From Falcatimonas sp. MSJ-15 (GTDB taxonomy: Bacteria > Bacillota > Clostridia > Lachnospirales > Lachnospiraceae), in contig NZ_JAHLQC010000012.1 of NCBI RefSeq assembly GCF_018918265.1, forward strand, positions 62,001 through 126,000: DNA of 64,000 nt, written 5' to 3'. Each line of letters starts with the position of its first letter. The first letter of the stretch is position 1. Made by a program: the position numbers and the translations under genes. Shown here piece after piece: positions 36,044-44,931 of this stretch. The notes below the pieces were generated by a model. That model was given only the letters and a program-made list of their open reading frames with translations. It made no database searches and was not told where the DNA came from.

Positions 36044-36457
36044 ATGGCAGAAGAAAACAAATTTGGTTCAACAGTAGATTCTTTATTTAAAGGAATGAAT
36101 AATTTTATATCATCAAAGACAGTTGTAGGTGATGCTGTAACAGTTAATGATACAATCATATTACCTTTGGTAGATGTTTCATTTGGTGTTGGAGCAGGAG
36201 CTTTTTTAGATGGAAATAAGAATAAGTCAGCCGGTGGTCTTGGAGGTAAGATGTCACCAAGTGCAGTTTTGGTTATACAGAATGGTCATACTAAACTTGT
36301 TAATATTAAAAATCAGGATGCAGTTACTAAGATAATAGATCTTGTTCCTGATGTTATTGATAAGTTTACTTCAAAAGGAACATCGGAAGATGAAAGCGTT
36401 GATAAAGCTGTAGATGATATTGTAAATACAATGTCAGAAGATAAGCAGGATAAGTAA
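36044..36457 (+). CDS. gerW: Spore germination/sporulation protein GerW (YtfJ)
   Basis: The 137-residue product has the YtfJ pattern: STVDSLFKGMNNFISSKTVVGDAVTVND, then TIILPLVDVSFGVGAGAF and the glycine-rich GGLGGKMSPSAVLVIQNG. GerW is made in the forespore in B. subtilis and is needed for some germination responses. GGAGG at 36031 sets the start. The C-terminal ~25 residues are an acidic Ser/Asp-rich tail. Confidence 0.93.
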   Translation: MAEENKFGSTVDSLFKGMNNFISSKTVVGDAVTVNDTIILPLVDVSFGVGAGAFLDGNKNKSAGGLGGKMSPSAVLVIQNGHTKLVNIKNQDAVTKIIDLVPDVIDKFTSKGTSEDESVDKAVDDIVNTMSEDKQDK

Positions 36458-36593
36458 CAGGCAGGAGATGCTATTAATATCTTTGAAACTGGTAGTAAGC
36501 ATTAGTAGTAGATTGATATTAATGTACGAAAGCTAAGTTATATATTGCAATTAAAAAGCATAGTATTATAAAAAGATTGTATTTTGGTAAAAT

Positions 36594-36731
36594 ATGAGAA
36601 GATTATTAGGATTTATTTTGTTTTGGATAGCAATTGGAATGATAATAAGCATTTTCATTACAACATATTTCTGGTTATGGGTTGTAATAATATTTTGTAT
36701 TTTGCTAGGATACAATCTTTTTTGTTGCTAA
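36594..36731 (+). CDS. 45-residue membrane protein after gerW
   Basis: A short frame encodes MRRLLGFILFWIAIGMIISI followed by FITTYFWLWVVIIFCILLGYNLFCC. Two hydrophobic segments are joined by a short aromatic turn, and it ends with two Cys. The composition is that of a real small membrane protein, and I recall similar small proteins near gerW in clostridia. The ribosome-binding site is poor (TTGGTAAAAT), which lowers confidence. The gap before it (36458-36593) holds nothing else. Confidence 0.6.
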   Translation: MRRLLGFILFWIAIGMIISIFITTYFWLWVVIIFCILLGYNLFCC

Positions 36732-36812
36732 TGTGTTGGCTGTTAATATGTTAGTTGCTAATACGTTAGCTGTTAATATGTTAGTTGTTAATATGTTAGC
36801 TATTAATGTGTT
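36722..36812 (+). repeat. 15-bp tandem repeat, five units
   Basis: Units starting at 36735, 36750, 36765, 36780 and 36795 follow GTTAGYTGTTAATAT with one or two changes each, and a diverged unit lies before them. The repeat begins in the last codons of the small membrane gene and ends before the rpmB terminator. Confidence 0.9.
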
Positions 36813-36834
36813 ATTTGAATAATAACAAAGAGTC

Positions 36835-36883
36835 AAAAAAACAAGGCAGTTACAAAAGTATCGATTCCTTTTGTAACTGCCTT
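36835..36883 (-). terminator. rpmB terminator
   Basis: A perfect 16-bp stem (36843-36858 with 36868-36883) is followed on the - strand by a T tract (A run at 36835-36841 on the + strand). Confidence 0.92.
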
Positions 36884-36897
36884 ATTAAAATTTTAGA

Positions 36898-37083
36898 TTA
36901 CGCACGTTCAACTTTGCCTGATTTTAAGCAAGAAGTACATACATACATTTTCTGTGCATTTCCGTTAACTTTAACCTTAACTGATTTTACGTTTGATTTC
37001 CACATTTTGTTTGATCTTCTATGAGAATGACTCACAGCGTTACCAAAGTGAGCACCTTTTTCACAAATAGCGCATTTAGCCAT
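36898..37083 (-). CDS. rpmB: Ribosomal protein L28
   Basis: The 61-residue product MAKCAICEKGAHFGNAVSHS followed by the basic RRSNKMWKSNVKSV and VCTSCLKSGKVERA is L28. CAIC and CTSC form an intact zinc-binding four-cysteine set, the C+ form of this ribosomal protein. On the - strand AAGGAGGTGC precedes the ATG. It is a single-gene unit with its own promoter and terminator, and the only ribosomal gene on the - strand here. Confidence 0.97.
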   Translation of the reverse strand: MAKCAICEKGAHFGNAVSHSHRRSNKMWKSNVKSVKVKVNGNAQKMYVCTSCLKSGKVERA

Positions 37084-37134
37084 AATAGCACCTCCTTAAA
37101 TAAATTAAGTCGTTTTTAACTCACAACATAAAAT

Positions 37135-37163
37135 ATTCTAACAGAAAAAGTAAAATAATGCAA
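37135..37163 (-). promoter_or_regulatory. Promoter of rpmB
   Basis: On the - strand: TTGCAT (37158-37163), a 17-base spacer and TAGAAT (37135-37140), about 50 bases from the start codon. Confidence 0.65.
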
Positions 37164-37254
37164 GCAAATTATTTAAAAAATTATAAAGTTAATTAATAGA
37201 GCTGTTCTACTAAGATGTAAGAGCCGTTTTGATATATTTTTTCAATTGTATGTA

Positions 37255-37283
37255 TTGACAAAATATGATACATAAGATATAGT
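37255..37283 (+). promoter_or_regulatory. Promoter upstream of the TrmB-like/lysA pair
   Basis: TTGACA (37255-37260), a 17-base spacer and TATAGT (37278-37283). A second TTGACA at 37371-37376 with a poorer -10 (TATATG, 16-base spacing) lies closer to the gene and may be an alternative start. Confidence 0.6.
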
Positions 37284-37380
37284 GTTCCTAAACAGAACTA
37301 CTATTTGTTACAACTAACTTAGATGTAGTATGTATGAAATAATATATATGAATTATTATATGTATGTATATTGACAATTT

Positions 37381-37405
37381 TATGTATACATATATATGCA
37401 TATAT
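37381..37405 (+). promoter_or_regulatory. Tandem palindromes before the TrmB-like gene
   Basis: TATGTATACATA (37381-37392) is a perfect 12-base palindrome, immediately followed by an ATATATGCATATAT palindrome. They lie over the possible -10 of the proximal promoter and just ahead of the ribosome-binding site, the expected place for an autoregulatory operator. The AT-rich composition makes chance palindromes likely. Confidence 0.35.
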
Positions 37406-37422
37406 GATGAGAGGTGGTATTA

Positions 37423-38121
37423 TTGGAATTAGTTGACGGCTTGATGGAATTCGGGCTTACAAGACAGGAAGCTTGTATATATATTGAGTTAGTTAAGAAT
37501 GGAAGCCTGACAGGATATGAAGTATCAAAGAATACCGGTATATCAAGATCTAATACATATATGGCACTTGCGGGACTTGTTGATAAAGGAGCTGCATATA
37601 TAACCGAGAGTACAGCAACGAGATATGTAGCGGTCGATACCCTGGAATTCTGTAATAACAAGATAGAACATCTTAAGAGATTAAGTACAGAAGTTATGAT
37701 ATCTATGCCGCTTAAACAGTATAAGTCAGAAGGATATATAACTATTGAAGGAAGAAGACATATAGAAGATAAGATTCGTAATCTGCTTAAAGATACAGAA
37801 AAAAGAGTATATATAAGTCTTGATTATGAGTTCCTTAAGAATTACAAAGAACAGCTTTTAGAATTGGTAAGAACATCCAGAAAAGTAGTGATTATCACTA
37901 ATAGAAGCATAGAACTTGAAGGAACGATAGAATATATTACAGATAATAGTCATAATGGACAGATAAGACTTATAACTGATTCGCAGAATGTCTTAACAGG
38001 TGATATAGTTGATGAATATTCAACATGTCTATATTCAGACAAGAAGAATCTGGTTGATATATTTAAGGAAGCACTTAGTAATGAAATAAAACTTATTGAA
38101 TTAACGAAGGGAGAATTATAA
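37423..38121 (+). CDS. TrmB-family transcriptional regulator
   Basis: The N-terminal winged helix (about residues 5-70) has LMEFGLTRQEACIYIELVKNG, followed by TGYEVSKNTGISRSNTYMALAGLVDKGA, the TrmB-family DNA-binding domain. The C-terminal part has the phospholipase-D-like/TrmB effector fold (ISLDYEFLKNYKEQLLELV, VVIITNRSIELEG), without a clear sugar-binding extension. The start is a TTG at 37423 placed 6 bases after GAGGTGG. The stop overlaps the lysA ATG (TAATG), so the regulator and lysA are translationally coupled. This suggests it senses a lysine/DAP-linked signal, which is inference. Confidence 0.82.
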   Translation: MELVDGLMEFGLTRQEACIYIELVKNGSLTGYEVSKNTGISRSNTYMALAGLVDKGAAYITESTATRYVAVDTLEFCNNKIEHLKRLSTEVMISMPLKQYKSEGYITIEGRRHIEDKIRNLLKDTEKRVYISLDYEFLKNYKEQLLELVRTSRKVVIITNRSIELEGTIEYITDNSHNGQIRLITDSQNVLTGDIVDEYSTCLYSDKKNLVDIFKEALSNEIKLIELTKGEL

Positions 38122-39398
38122 TGGAAAAGAAACCATTTGTAACACTTGAACAGCTAAAAGAGATTGAAAAAACTTATAAGACACCATATCATCTATATGA
38201 TGAAGCGGGTATCAGAAAGAATGCAGAGGATCTAAAAAAAGCATTTTCCTGGAACAAAGGTTACAGAGAATATTTTGCAGTAAAAGCAACACCTAATCCA
38301 TATCTTGTTAATATATTAAGAGAATATGGATGTGGTCTTGATTGTTCATCACTTACAGAGCTTATGTTTGCAAAAGCACTTGATGTAAAAGGTGAAGAGA
38401 TTATGTTCTCATCTAATGATACACCGGCAGAAGAGTTCGAATATGCACATAAGATTGGAGCAACAATTAATCTTGATGATTTTACACATATAGAATTCCT
38501 TGACAAGATATGTGGAATTCCTGAGACAATAAGCTGTAGATTTAATCCGGGTGGATATTTTAAGATTGCTAATTCTATTATGGACAATCCGGGCGATGCC
38601 AAATATGGTTTTACAAAAGAACAGTTAATCGAAGGCTTTAAGATTTTAAAAGCAAAAGGAGCTAAGAATTTTGGTATTCATGCATTCCTTGCAAGCAATA
38701 CAGTAAGCAATGAATACTATCCGGAACTTGCGAGAATATTATTCGAACTTGCAGTTGAACTAAAAGAACTTACAGGCGTATCAATCAAATTTATCAACTT
38801 GTCAGGTGGAATAGGTATTCCTTACAGACCAGATCAGGAGAAGAATGATATATTTGTTATCGGTGAGGGCGTAAGAAAAGCATTTGAAGACATTCTTGTA
38901 CCTAATGGAATGGGTGATGTTGCGATATATACAGAGCTTGGAAGATATATGCTTGCACCTTATGGATGCCTTGTAACTAAAGCTATTCATGAAAAACATA
39001 CATATAAAGAATATATTGGTGTTGATGCATGTGCAGTTAATCTTATGAGACCGGCAATGTATGGTGCATATCATCATATAACAGTAATGGGAAAAGAAAA
39101 TGAACCTTGCGATCACAAATATGATATTACAGGATCATTATGTGAGAATAATGATAAATTCGCTATAGACAGAATGCTTCCTAAGATTGATATGGGAGAC
39201 TTTTTAGTAATACATGATACTGGTGCACATGGTTTCTCAATGGGATATAATTATAATGGTAAGTTAAAATCAGCAGAACTTCTTCTAAAAGAGGATGGAA
39301 GTGTTCAGATGATAAGAAGAGCTGAGACACCTAGAGATTATTTCCAGACGTTTGATTATACACATATTTTTGATAAAGTACTAGAAGAAAATGAATAA
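38121..39398 (+). CDS. lysA: Diaminopimelate decarboxylase
   Basis: A PLP enzyme of the alanine-racemase-like fold III group that converts meso-DAP to lysine. The PLP lysine is in YFAVKATPNP (near residue 54). GCGLDCSSLTEL, FNLSGGIGIPYRP, TELGRYMLAPYG and the second-site Cys region GSLCENNDKFA follow, then GDFLVIHDTGAHGFSMGYNYN. It belongs to the longer clostridial variant in which the HYSxKAN motif becomes YFAVKAT. The 425 residues are normal. It is coupled to the upstream TrmB-like regulator. Confidence 0.88.
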   Translation: MEKKPFVTLEQLKEIEKTYKTPYHLYDEAGIRKNAEDLKKAFSWNKGYREYFAVKATPNPYLVNILREYGCGLDCSSLTELMFAKALDVKGEEIMFSSNDTPAEEFEYAHKIGATINLDDFTHIEFLDKICGIPETISCRFNPGGYFKIANSIMDNPGDAKYGFTKEQLIEGFKILKAKGAKNFGIHAFLASNTVSNEYYPELARILFELAVELKELTGVSIKFINLSGGIGIPYRPDQEKNDIFVIGEGVRKAFEDILVPNGMGDVAIYTELGRYMLAPYGCLVTKAIHEKHTYKEYIGVDACAVNLMRPAMYGAYHHITVMGKENEPCDHKYDITGSLCENNDKFAIDRMLPKIDMGDFLVIHDTGAHGFSMGYNYNGKLKSAELLLKEDGSVQMIRRAETPRDYFQTFDYTHIFDKVLEENE

Positions 39399-39515
39399 GA
39401 GTGGTATTATAAGAAGTGTAACAGAAGTTAATATGCATGACATATAATCAGACAGTTTACTGTGAATAATATGATAATATTATTGCAGTTATATAACGGA
39501 AAGTGAGGCGTTAAT

Positions 39516-39842
39516 ATGAAATTAGTATATGCAATTGTAAGCAGTGATGATGATAACAGAGTAATGGCGCAGCTTAATAAGAATAATTTTTCAGTTACCA
39601 AATTAGCAACAACAGGTGGATTTCTCCGTTCAGGTAATACAACATTAATAATTGGTACAGAAGAAGAACAGGTAGATAAAGTTATTGGAATAATAACAGC
39701 TGAATGTGGTGAGAGAAAGCATATTGTAGCAAATCCTGTAATGACATCTAATTATTCGGACTTTACACCTCAGCCGGTTTCTGTTGATGTTGGTGGAGCA
39801 ACAATTTTTGTATTAGACGTTGAACAATTTATTAAAATTTGA
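39516..39842 (+). CDS. darA: Cyclic-di-AMP-binding PII-like protein DarA
   Basis: The 108-residue product has the PII-like fold with the DarA/PstA signatures: KLVYAIVSSDDDNRVMAQLN, the binding segment TKLATTGGFLRSGNTTLIIG, and the C-terminal GGATIFVLDVEQF. DarA binds c-di-AMP as a trimer; its downstream target is not known. It is flanked by lysA and mutS and ends at a strong terminator, so it is likely its own transcription unit. Its GTGAGG ribosome-binding site is 7 bases upstream. Confidence 0.94.
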   Translation: MKLVYAIVSSDDDNRVMAQLNKNNFSVTKLATTGGFLRSGNTTLIIGTEEEQVDKVIGIITAECGERKHIVANPVMTSNYSDFTPQPVSVDVGGATIFVLDVEQFIKI

Positions 39843-39891
39843 TTAGTACATATATCGGGAAAAACGTGTTTTATCTCGGTTATTGGTCAGT

Positions 39892-39929
39892 ATAAGACAG
39901 AACATAAACAGTTCTGTCTTATATTTTTG
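39892..39929 (+). terminator. darA terminator
   Basis: A perfect 12-bp stem ATAAGACAGAAC (39892-39903) with 39911-39922, a 7-base loop, then a T-rich tract. The rest of the 39843-40151 gap is AT-rich; no convincing mutS promoter was found. Confidence 0.9.
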
Positions 39930-40151
39930 TAAAAAAGATTAGTAATTTGCTGATATAATGAGATATTTTGTCATATTATGATATAAAAAATGTTCTTTTA
40001 AAAATTAATTTTAAATGTTATAATTTTATTTACGTGAGTAACAACAAAGAGCCATAAAATAGTGATATACAGGCTATTACCACGATAAATCCTGATAATT
40101 GCAAAATACATTTTGACTTGCAAAATTAAGGCTAAGAAAGGAAGAATAATA

Positions 40152-42809
40152 GTGGGACAGTTAACACCAATGATGCAAAAATATGTTGAGACAAAAGAGC
40201 AATATAAAGATTGCATTTTATTTTATAGATTGGGTGATTTTTATGAGATGTTTTTTGAAGATGCAATTACTGCATCAAAAGAGTTAGAGATCACTCTTAC
40301 AGGAAAAGACTGTGGACTTGAAGAGAGAGCACCGATGTGTGGAATACCTTATCATGCAGCAGATACATACCTTAATAGGCTTGTAGCTAAGGGATATAAA
40401 GTCGCAATATGTGAACAGGTAGAAGATCCTAAGCTTGCAAAAGGATTAGTAAAAAGAGAAGTAATTCGTGTTGTTACACCTGGTACGAATCTTAATATTC
40501 AGGCACTTGACGAAAGCAGAAATAATTACCTGATGTGTATAGTATATACAGATAATATGTATGGAATCTCTACAGTTGATATCTCTACTGGTGATTATTA
40601 TGTTACAGAAGTTGAAACAGACAGAGAATTATTAGATGAGATTAACAGATTTGTTCCTTCGGAGATTATCTGTAATGAACCATTTTACATGAGTGGAATT
40701 GATATATCTGATATGGTCGACAGAATGCATATAGCAATGTCATCGCTTGAAGCATGGTATTTTGGAGATGAGATGTGCACCGGTATATTAAAAGAACATT
40801 TTAAGACTTCATCGCTTAACGGACTTGGTCTTATGGATCTTGATGCAGGAATAATTGCAGCAGGAGCATTACTTAAATATCTATATGAGACTCAGAAGAA
40901 CTCATTATCACAACTTACTAAGATAACACCATATTCTACAGGCAAGTATATGATAATTGATAGCTTTACAAGACGTAATCTAGAACTTGTTGAGACACTT
41001 CGTGAAAAACAGAAAAAAGGTTCTCTTTTATGGGTACTTGATAAGACAAAAACTGCAATGGGTGCAAGATATTTAAGACAGATTATTGAACAGCCGCTTG
41101 TTAACAAAAGGCAGATTATAGCACGTCAGGATGCGATTGAAGAATTCAATAATGACATGATAACAAGAGAAGAGATAAGAGAATATCTTAATCCGGTATA
41201 TGATCTTGAACGACTGATAAGCAGAGTGGCATATAAGACTGCCAATCCAAGAGATCTTATTGCATTAAAAAGTTCATTAGAGATGTTACCTCATATTAAA
41301 GCAATGCTTGCATCTTTTAAGACAGAGCTTCTTAAGACATCATGTGATAATCTTGATACACTTGATGATATATATGAACTTATAGAAAAAGCAATAGTTG
41401 AAGAACCACCTATTCAGATAAAAGAAGGTGGTATAATAAAAGAAGGCTTTAATGAAGAAGTTGACAGGTTAAGAAGAGCCAAAACAGATGGTAAGACATG
41501 GCTTGCAGAACTTGAACTTAAAGAGAGGGAAAGAACAGGAATTAAGAATCTTAAGATAAAATATAATAAAGTATTTGGATATTATCTTGAAGTCAGTAAT
41601 TCAAATCTGTCACAAGTTCCTGATGATTATACAAGAAAACAGACACTTACTAATGGAGAGAGATTCATAACACCAAAGCTAAAAGAATTAGAAGATATAA
41701 TTCTTGGAGCAGAAGATAAATTATTCTCACTTGAATATAATATTTTTAGCGAGATAAGAGATACAATAGCAGGTGAAGTTAAACGTATACAGGATACAGC
41801 CAAAGCTATCTCTGTTATTGATGTATTTACATCGTTGGCTGTTGTTGCTGAACATAATAATTATGTAAGACCTAAGATTAATGAAAAAGGTATAATTGAT
41901 ATAAAAGATGGCAGACATCCTGTAGTAGAAAAAGTTATAAAGAATGATTTGTTTGTTGCAAATGATACATATCTTGATAATAATAATAGCAGAATAGCGA
42001 TAATAACAGGTCCTAATATGGCTGGTAAATCTACATATATGAGACAGGCTGCACTTATAGTTCTTATGGCTCAGATTGGTTCATTTGTTCCGGCAAGAAG
42101 TGCTAATATTGGAATTGTTGACAGAATATTTACAAGAGTTGGAGCTTCAGATGATCTTGCAAGTGGTCAGAGTACATTCATGGTTGAGATGACAGAAGTT
42201 GCTAATATTCTTCGAAATGCAACATCAAACAGTTTGCTTGTTCTTGATGAAATAGGAAGAGGAACCAGTACATTTGATGGACTTAGTATAGCATGGGCTG
42301 TTGTTGAACATATAAGTAATCCTAAACTACTTGGTGCAAAGACACTTTTTGCAACTCATTATCATGAGATGACAGAACTTGAAGGCGTCCTTAATAATGT
42401 ATCTAATTATTGTATAGCAGTAAAAGAACAGGGAGATGACATTGTATTTCTCAGAAAAATTGTTAAAGGCGGTGCAGATAAAAGCTATGGTATTCAGGTT
42501 GCCAAACTTGCAGGAGTGCCAGACAGCGTAATAAAGAGAGCTAAGGAACTTGTTGAGGAACTTAGTAATAATGATATATCACAAAAAGCTAAAGAGATAG
42601 CACTTAATACCGGATGCAAGAATAAAGGTAAAAATAATCCAATGGTGAATTATAATGTTGTTGAGATGGAACAGATGTCATTGTTTGATACAGTCAAAGA
42701 TGATGATATAATAACAGAATTAAAGGATCTTGATCTTGGCAATATGACACCGATTGATGCACTTAATACTTTGTATAAATTGCAAAATAAATTAAAAAAC
42801 AGGTGGTGA
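40152..42809 (+). CDS. mutS: DNA mismatch repair protein MutS
   Basis: MutS recognises mismatches and recruits MutL. The 885-residue protein starts GQLTPMMQKYVETKEQYKDC and has the mismatch-reading Phe-x-Glu in GDFYEMF (residues 30-32). Connector, lever and clamp domains follow. The ATPase has Walker A GPNMAGKST near residue 619, STFMVEM, and Walker B LLVLDEIGRGTSTFDG. The C-terminal end is short and lacks an obvious beta-clamp motif, apart from QMSLFD near residue 840, which fits the QxxLF clamp-binding pattern. The GTG at 40152 has AAAGGAAGAA just upstream, so the TTG at 40113 is rejected. Confidence 0.97.
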   Translation: MGQLTPMMQKYVETKEQYKDCILFYRLGDFYEMFFEDAITASKELEITLTGKDCGLEERAPMCGIPYHAADTYLNRLVAKGYKVAICEQVEDPKLAKGLVKREVIRVVTPGTNLNIQALDESRNNYLMCIVYTDNMYGISTVDISTGDYYVTEVETDRELLDEINRFVPSEIICNEPFYMSGIDISDMVDRMHIAMSSLEAWYFGDEMCTGILKEHFKTSSLNGLGLMDLDAGIIAAGALLKYLYETQKNSLSQLTKITPYSTGKYMIIDSFTRRNLELVETLREKQKKGSLLWVLDKTKTAMGARYLRQIIEQPLVNKRQIIARQDAIEEFNNDMITREEIREYLNPVYDLERLISRVAYKTANPRDLIALKSSLEMLPHIKAMLASFKTELLKTSCDNLDTLDDIYELIEKAIVEEPPIQIKEGGIIKEGFNEEVDRLRRAKTDGKTWLAELELKERERTGIKNLKIKYNKVFGYYLEVSNSNLSQVPDDYTRKQTLTNGERFITPKLKELEDIILGAEDKLFSLEYNIFSEIRDTIAGEVKRIQDTAKAISVIDVFTSLAVVAEHNNYVRPKINEKGIIDIKDGRHPVVEKVIKNDLFVANDTYLDNNNSRIAIITGPNMAGKSTYMRQAALIVLMAQIGSFVPARSANIGIVDRIFTRVGASDDLASGQSTFMVEMTEVANILRNATSNSLLVLDEIGRGTSTFDGLSIAWAVVEHISNPKLLGAKTLFATHYHEMTELEGVLNNVSNYCIAVKEQGDDIVFLRKIVKGGADKSYGIQVAKLAGVPDSVIKRAKELVEELSNNDISQKAKEIALNTGCKNKGKNNPMVNYNVVEMEQMSLFDTVKDDDIITELKDLDLGNMTPIDALNTLYKLQNKLKNRW

Positions 42810-42813
42810 TTAA

Positions 42814-44931
42814 ATGGCTAATATAGCAGTTCTTGATCAGACTACAATTAATCAGATTGCAGCAGGTGAAGTAATAGAAAGACCTTCATCTGTTGTCAAG
42901 GAATTAGTTGAGAATTCAATAGATGCCGGTGCAACAGCAATTACAGTTGAGATAAAAGAAGGCGGAATATCTTTTATAAGAATTACAGATAATGGAAGTG
43001 GTATAGAAGAAAAAGAACTTCCATTAGCATTCCTACGCCATTCAACAAGCAAGATAAAATCAGCAATAGATCTTATGAGTGTAAAAAGTCTTGGCTTTAG
43101 AGGTGAAGCACTTTCAAGTATAGCTGCTGTAGCACAGGTAGAATTAATAACTAAGACAAAAGAAGCTTTTACAGGTGCAAGATATGTCATAGAAGGTGGT
43201 AAGGAAGTATCTATTGAGTCAATAGGTGCACCATGTGGAACAACGTTTATTGTAAGAAATCTTTTTTTTAATACACCTGCAAGACGTAAATTCCTTAAAA
43301 CGCCTGCAACAGAGGCCGGTTATATAAGTGAGCTTATAGAGAGACTTGCAATATCGCACCCTGATATATCATTCAGATTTATTAATAATAATCAGCCAAA
43401 GCTTCATACTTCAGGCAATACCAATGTTAAAGATATAATATATCATATATATGGACGAGATATAGCAGCTAATGTAATTAACGTATCAGCTGCAGAAGAA
43501 GGAATATCGGTAAGTGGATTCATTGGTAAACCTGTTGTTACAAGAGGAAATCGTAATTATGAGAATTATTTTATAAATGGTAGATATGTTAAGAGTAATA
43601 TAATATCAAAAGCGATAGAAGAAGCATATCAGCCATATATTATGCAACACAGATATCCTTTTACAGCATTGCATTTTACTATTAAGTCAGATACTCTGGA
43701 TATTAATGTACATCCGACTAAGATGGAATTAAGATTTTCGAATAATCAGCAGGTATATAACTTTGTATTGAATACATTATCGCATGCACTTTCGCATAGA
43801 GAGATGATACCTGATGTTGTGATTGATGATAAAGAAAATGAGAAGAGCATACAGATTGAGAAGAAAGCCATTAATTCAACAAGAATGCCGGAACCGTTTG
43901 AGAACAGGCGGTTAAGTTTTAATACAGCTAATAATTCTTATATAAGCAATAGCATTGGTAATGCGACTGTAAAAAAAGAGATGAATAACAGTCTGGATAA
44001 TAAGAATACTTCTGATAGTATTAATATGCAGAAAAACAGTAGTATTAATATACAGGAAAATGGTAGTGGCAATATACAGGAACAGCTAATAAGAGAAGAG
44101 AATGCTCCATATAAGAGTAAGAATGTAGAAGAACAGGCAGGCAATATGCAAAACAGTAATATGCCTGTAAAATCAGAAGATGTAAGTGTACATACAGTAA
44201 CTGGCGTGACAGAAAACGTTAGTGCTAATAAAGAGACTGATGCAGGATTAGTAGCAGAAAATGGCAATGAAACTAATAAAATAGTAATATCAGAGAAAAT
44301 ACCAGAGAAAGAGCAATATGAGCAGTTAAAATTCCTTGATGAAAAAGCTATGATCTCGCATAGAATAATAGGTCAGCTTTTTGATACATATTGGCTTGTA
44401 GAATATGGAAAGAATCTCTATATGATAGATCAGCATGCTGCACATGAAAAAGTCCTGTATGAAAGAATGATGAAGAGACTTAAAGAAGATGGAAGATGTG
44501 AAAGCCAATACATCTCACCACCTATAGTACTCTCTCTTAGTATGCGTGAAGAAGAAGTACTTAAAGAGAATATGGAACTTTTTAAGAATCTTGGTTATGA
44601 AATAGAACCTTTTGGTGGAAAAGAATATTCAATAAGTGCAGTTCCATCGAATATCCCCGGTGTTGCTGACAGTGAACTTCTTATAGAAGTTCTTGACGGA
44701 CTTGTTGAAGATAACAAAAAAGGTGAGGCAGATGTTATAAGAGAAAAGATAGCATCAATGTCATGTAAAGCAGCAGTAAAAGGCAATAATAGACTTTCAC
44801 TAGATGAGATAAAGACACTTATTGACGAACTTTTATCGCTTGATAATCCTTATAATTGTCCACATGGACGACCAACTATTATATCAATGAGTAAATATGA
44901 GATTGAAAGAAAGTTTAAGAGGATTGTATAA
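42814..44931 (+). CDS. mutL: DNA mismatch repair protein MutL
   Basis: The N-terminal GHKL ATPase has ELVENSIDAGA, DNGSGI, GFRGEALSSI and NTPARRKF. The C-terminal domain carries an intact endonuclease site DQHAAHEKVLYE (near residue 540), with SCKAAVKG and CPHGRPT zinc-linked motifs, so it is expected to nick DNA as in other bacteria lacking MutH. The linker (about residues 340-500) is unusually Asn/Ser/Gln rich with short repeats (SINMQKNSSINIQENGSGNI). At 705 residues it is longer than most. It starts 4 bases after mutS. Confidence 0.97.
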   Translation: MANIAVLDQTTINQIAAGEVIERPSSVVKELVENSIDAGATAITVEIKEGGISFIRITDNGSGIEEKELPLAFLRHSTSKIKSAIDLMSVKSLGFRGEALSSIAAVAQVELITKTKEAFTGARYVIEGGKEVSIESIGAPCGTTFIVRNLFFNTPARRKFLKTPATEAGYISELIERLAISHPDISFRFINNNQPKLHTSGNTNVKDIIYHIYGRDIAANVINVSAAEEGISVSGFIGKPVVTRGNRNYENYFINGRYVKSNIISKAIEEAYQPYIMQHRYPFTALHFTIKSDTLDINVHPTKMELRFSNNQQVYNFVLNTLSHALSHREMIPDVVIDDKENEKSIQIEKKAINSTRMPEPFENRRLSFNTANNSYISNSIGNATVKKEMNNSLDNKNTSDSINMQKNSSINIQENGSGNIQEQLIREENAPYKSKNVEEQAGNMQNSNMPVKSEDVSVHTVTGVTENVSANKETDAGLVAENGNETNKIVISEKIPEKEQYEQLKFLDEKAMISHRIIGQLFDTYWLVEYGKNLYMIDQHAAHEKVLYERMMKRLKEDGRCESQYISPPIVLSLSMREEEVLKENMELFKNLGYEIEPFGGKEYSISAVPSNIPGVADSELLIEVLDGLVEDNKKGEADVIREKIASMSCKAAVKGNNRLSLDEIKTLIDELLSLDNPYNCPHGRPTIISMSKYEIERKFKRIV

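Noticed and set aside
36806..37024. 72-codon + strand frame over rpmB
   Set aside because: It is antisense to rpmB, whose protein, start site, promoter and terminator are all clear.
40113..40151. Upstream TTG start for mutS
   Set aside because: No ribosome-binding site there; GTG at 40152 has AAAGGAAGAA and gives the conserved N-terminus.
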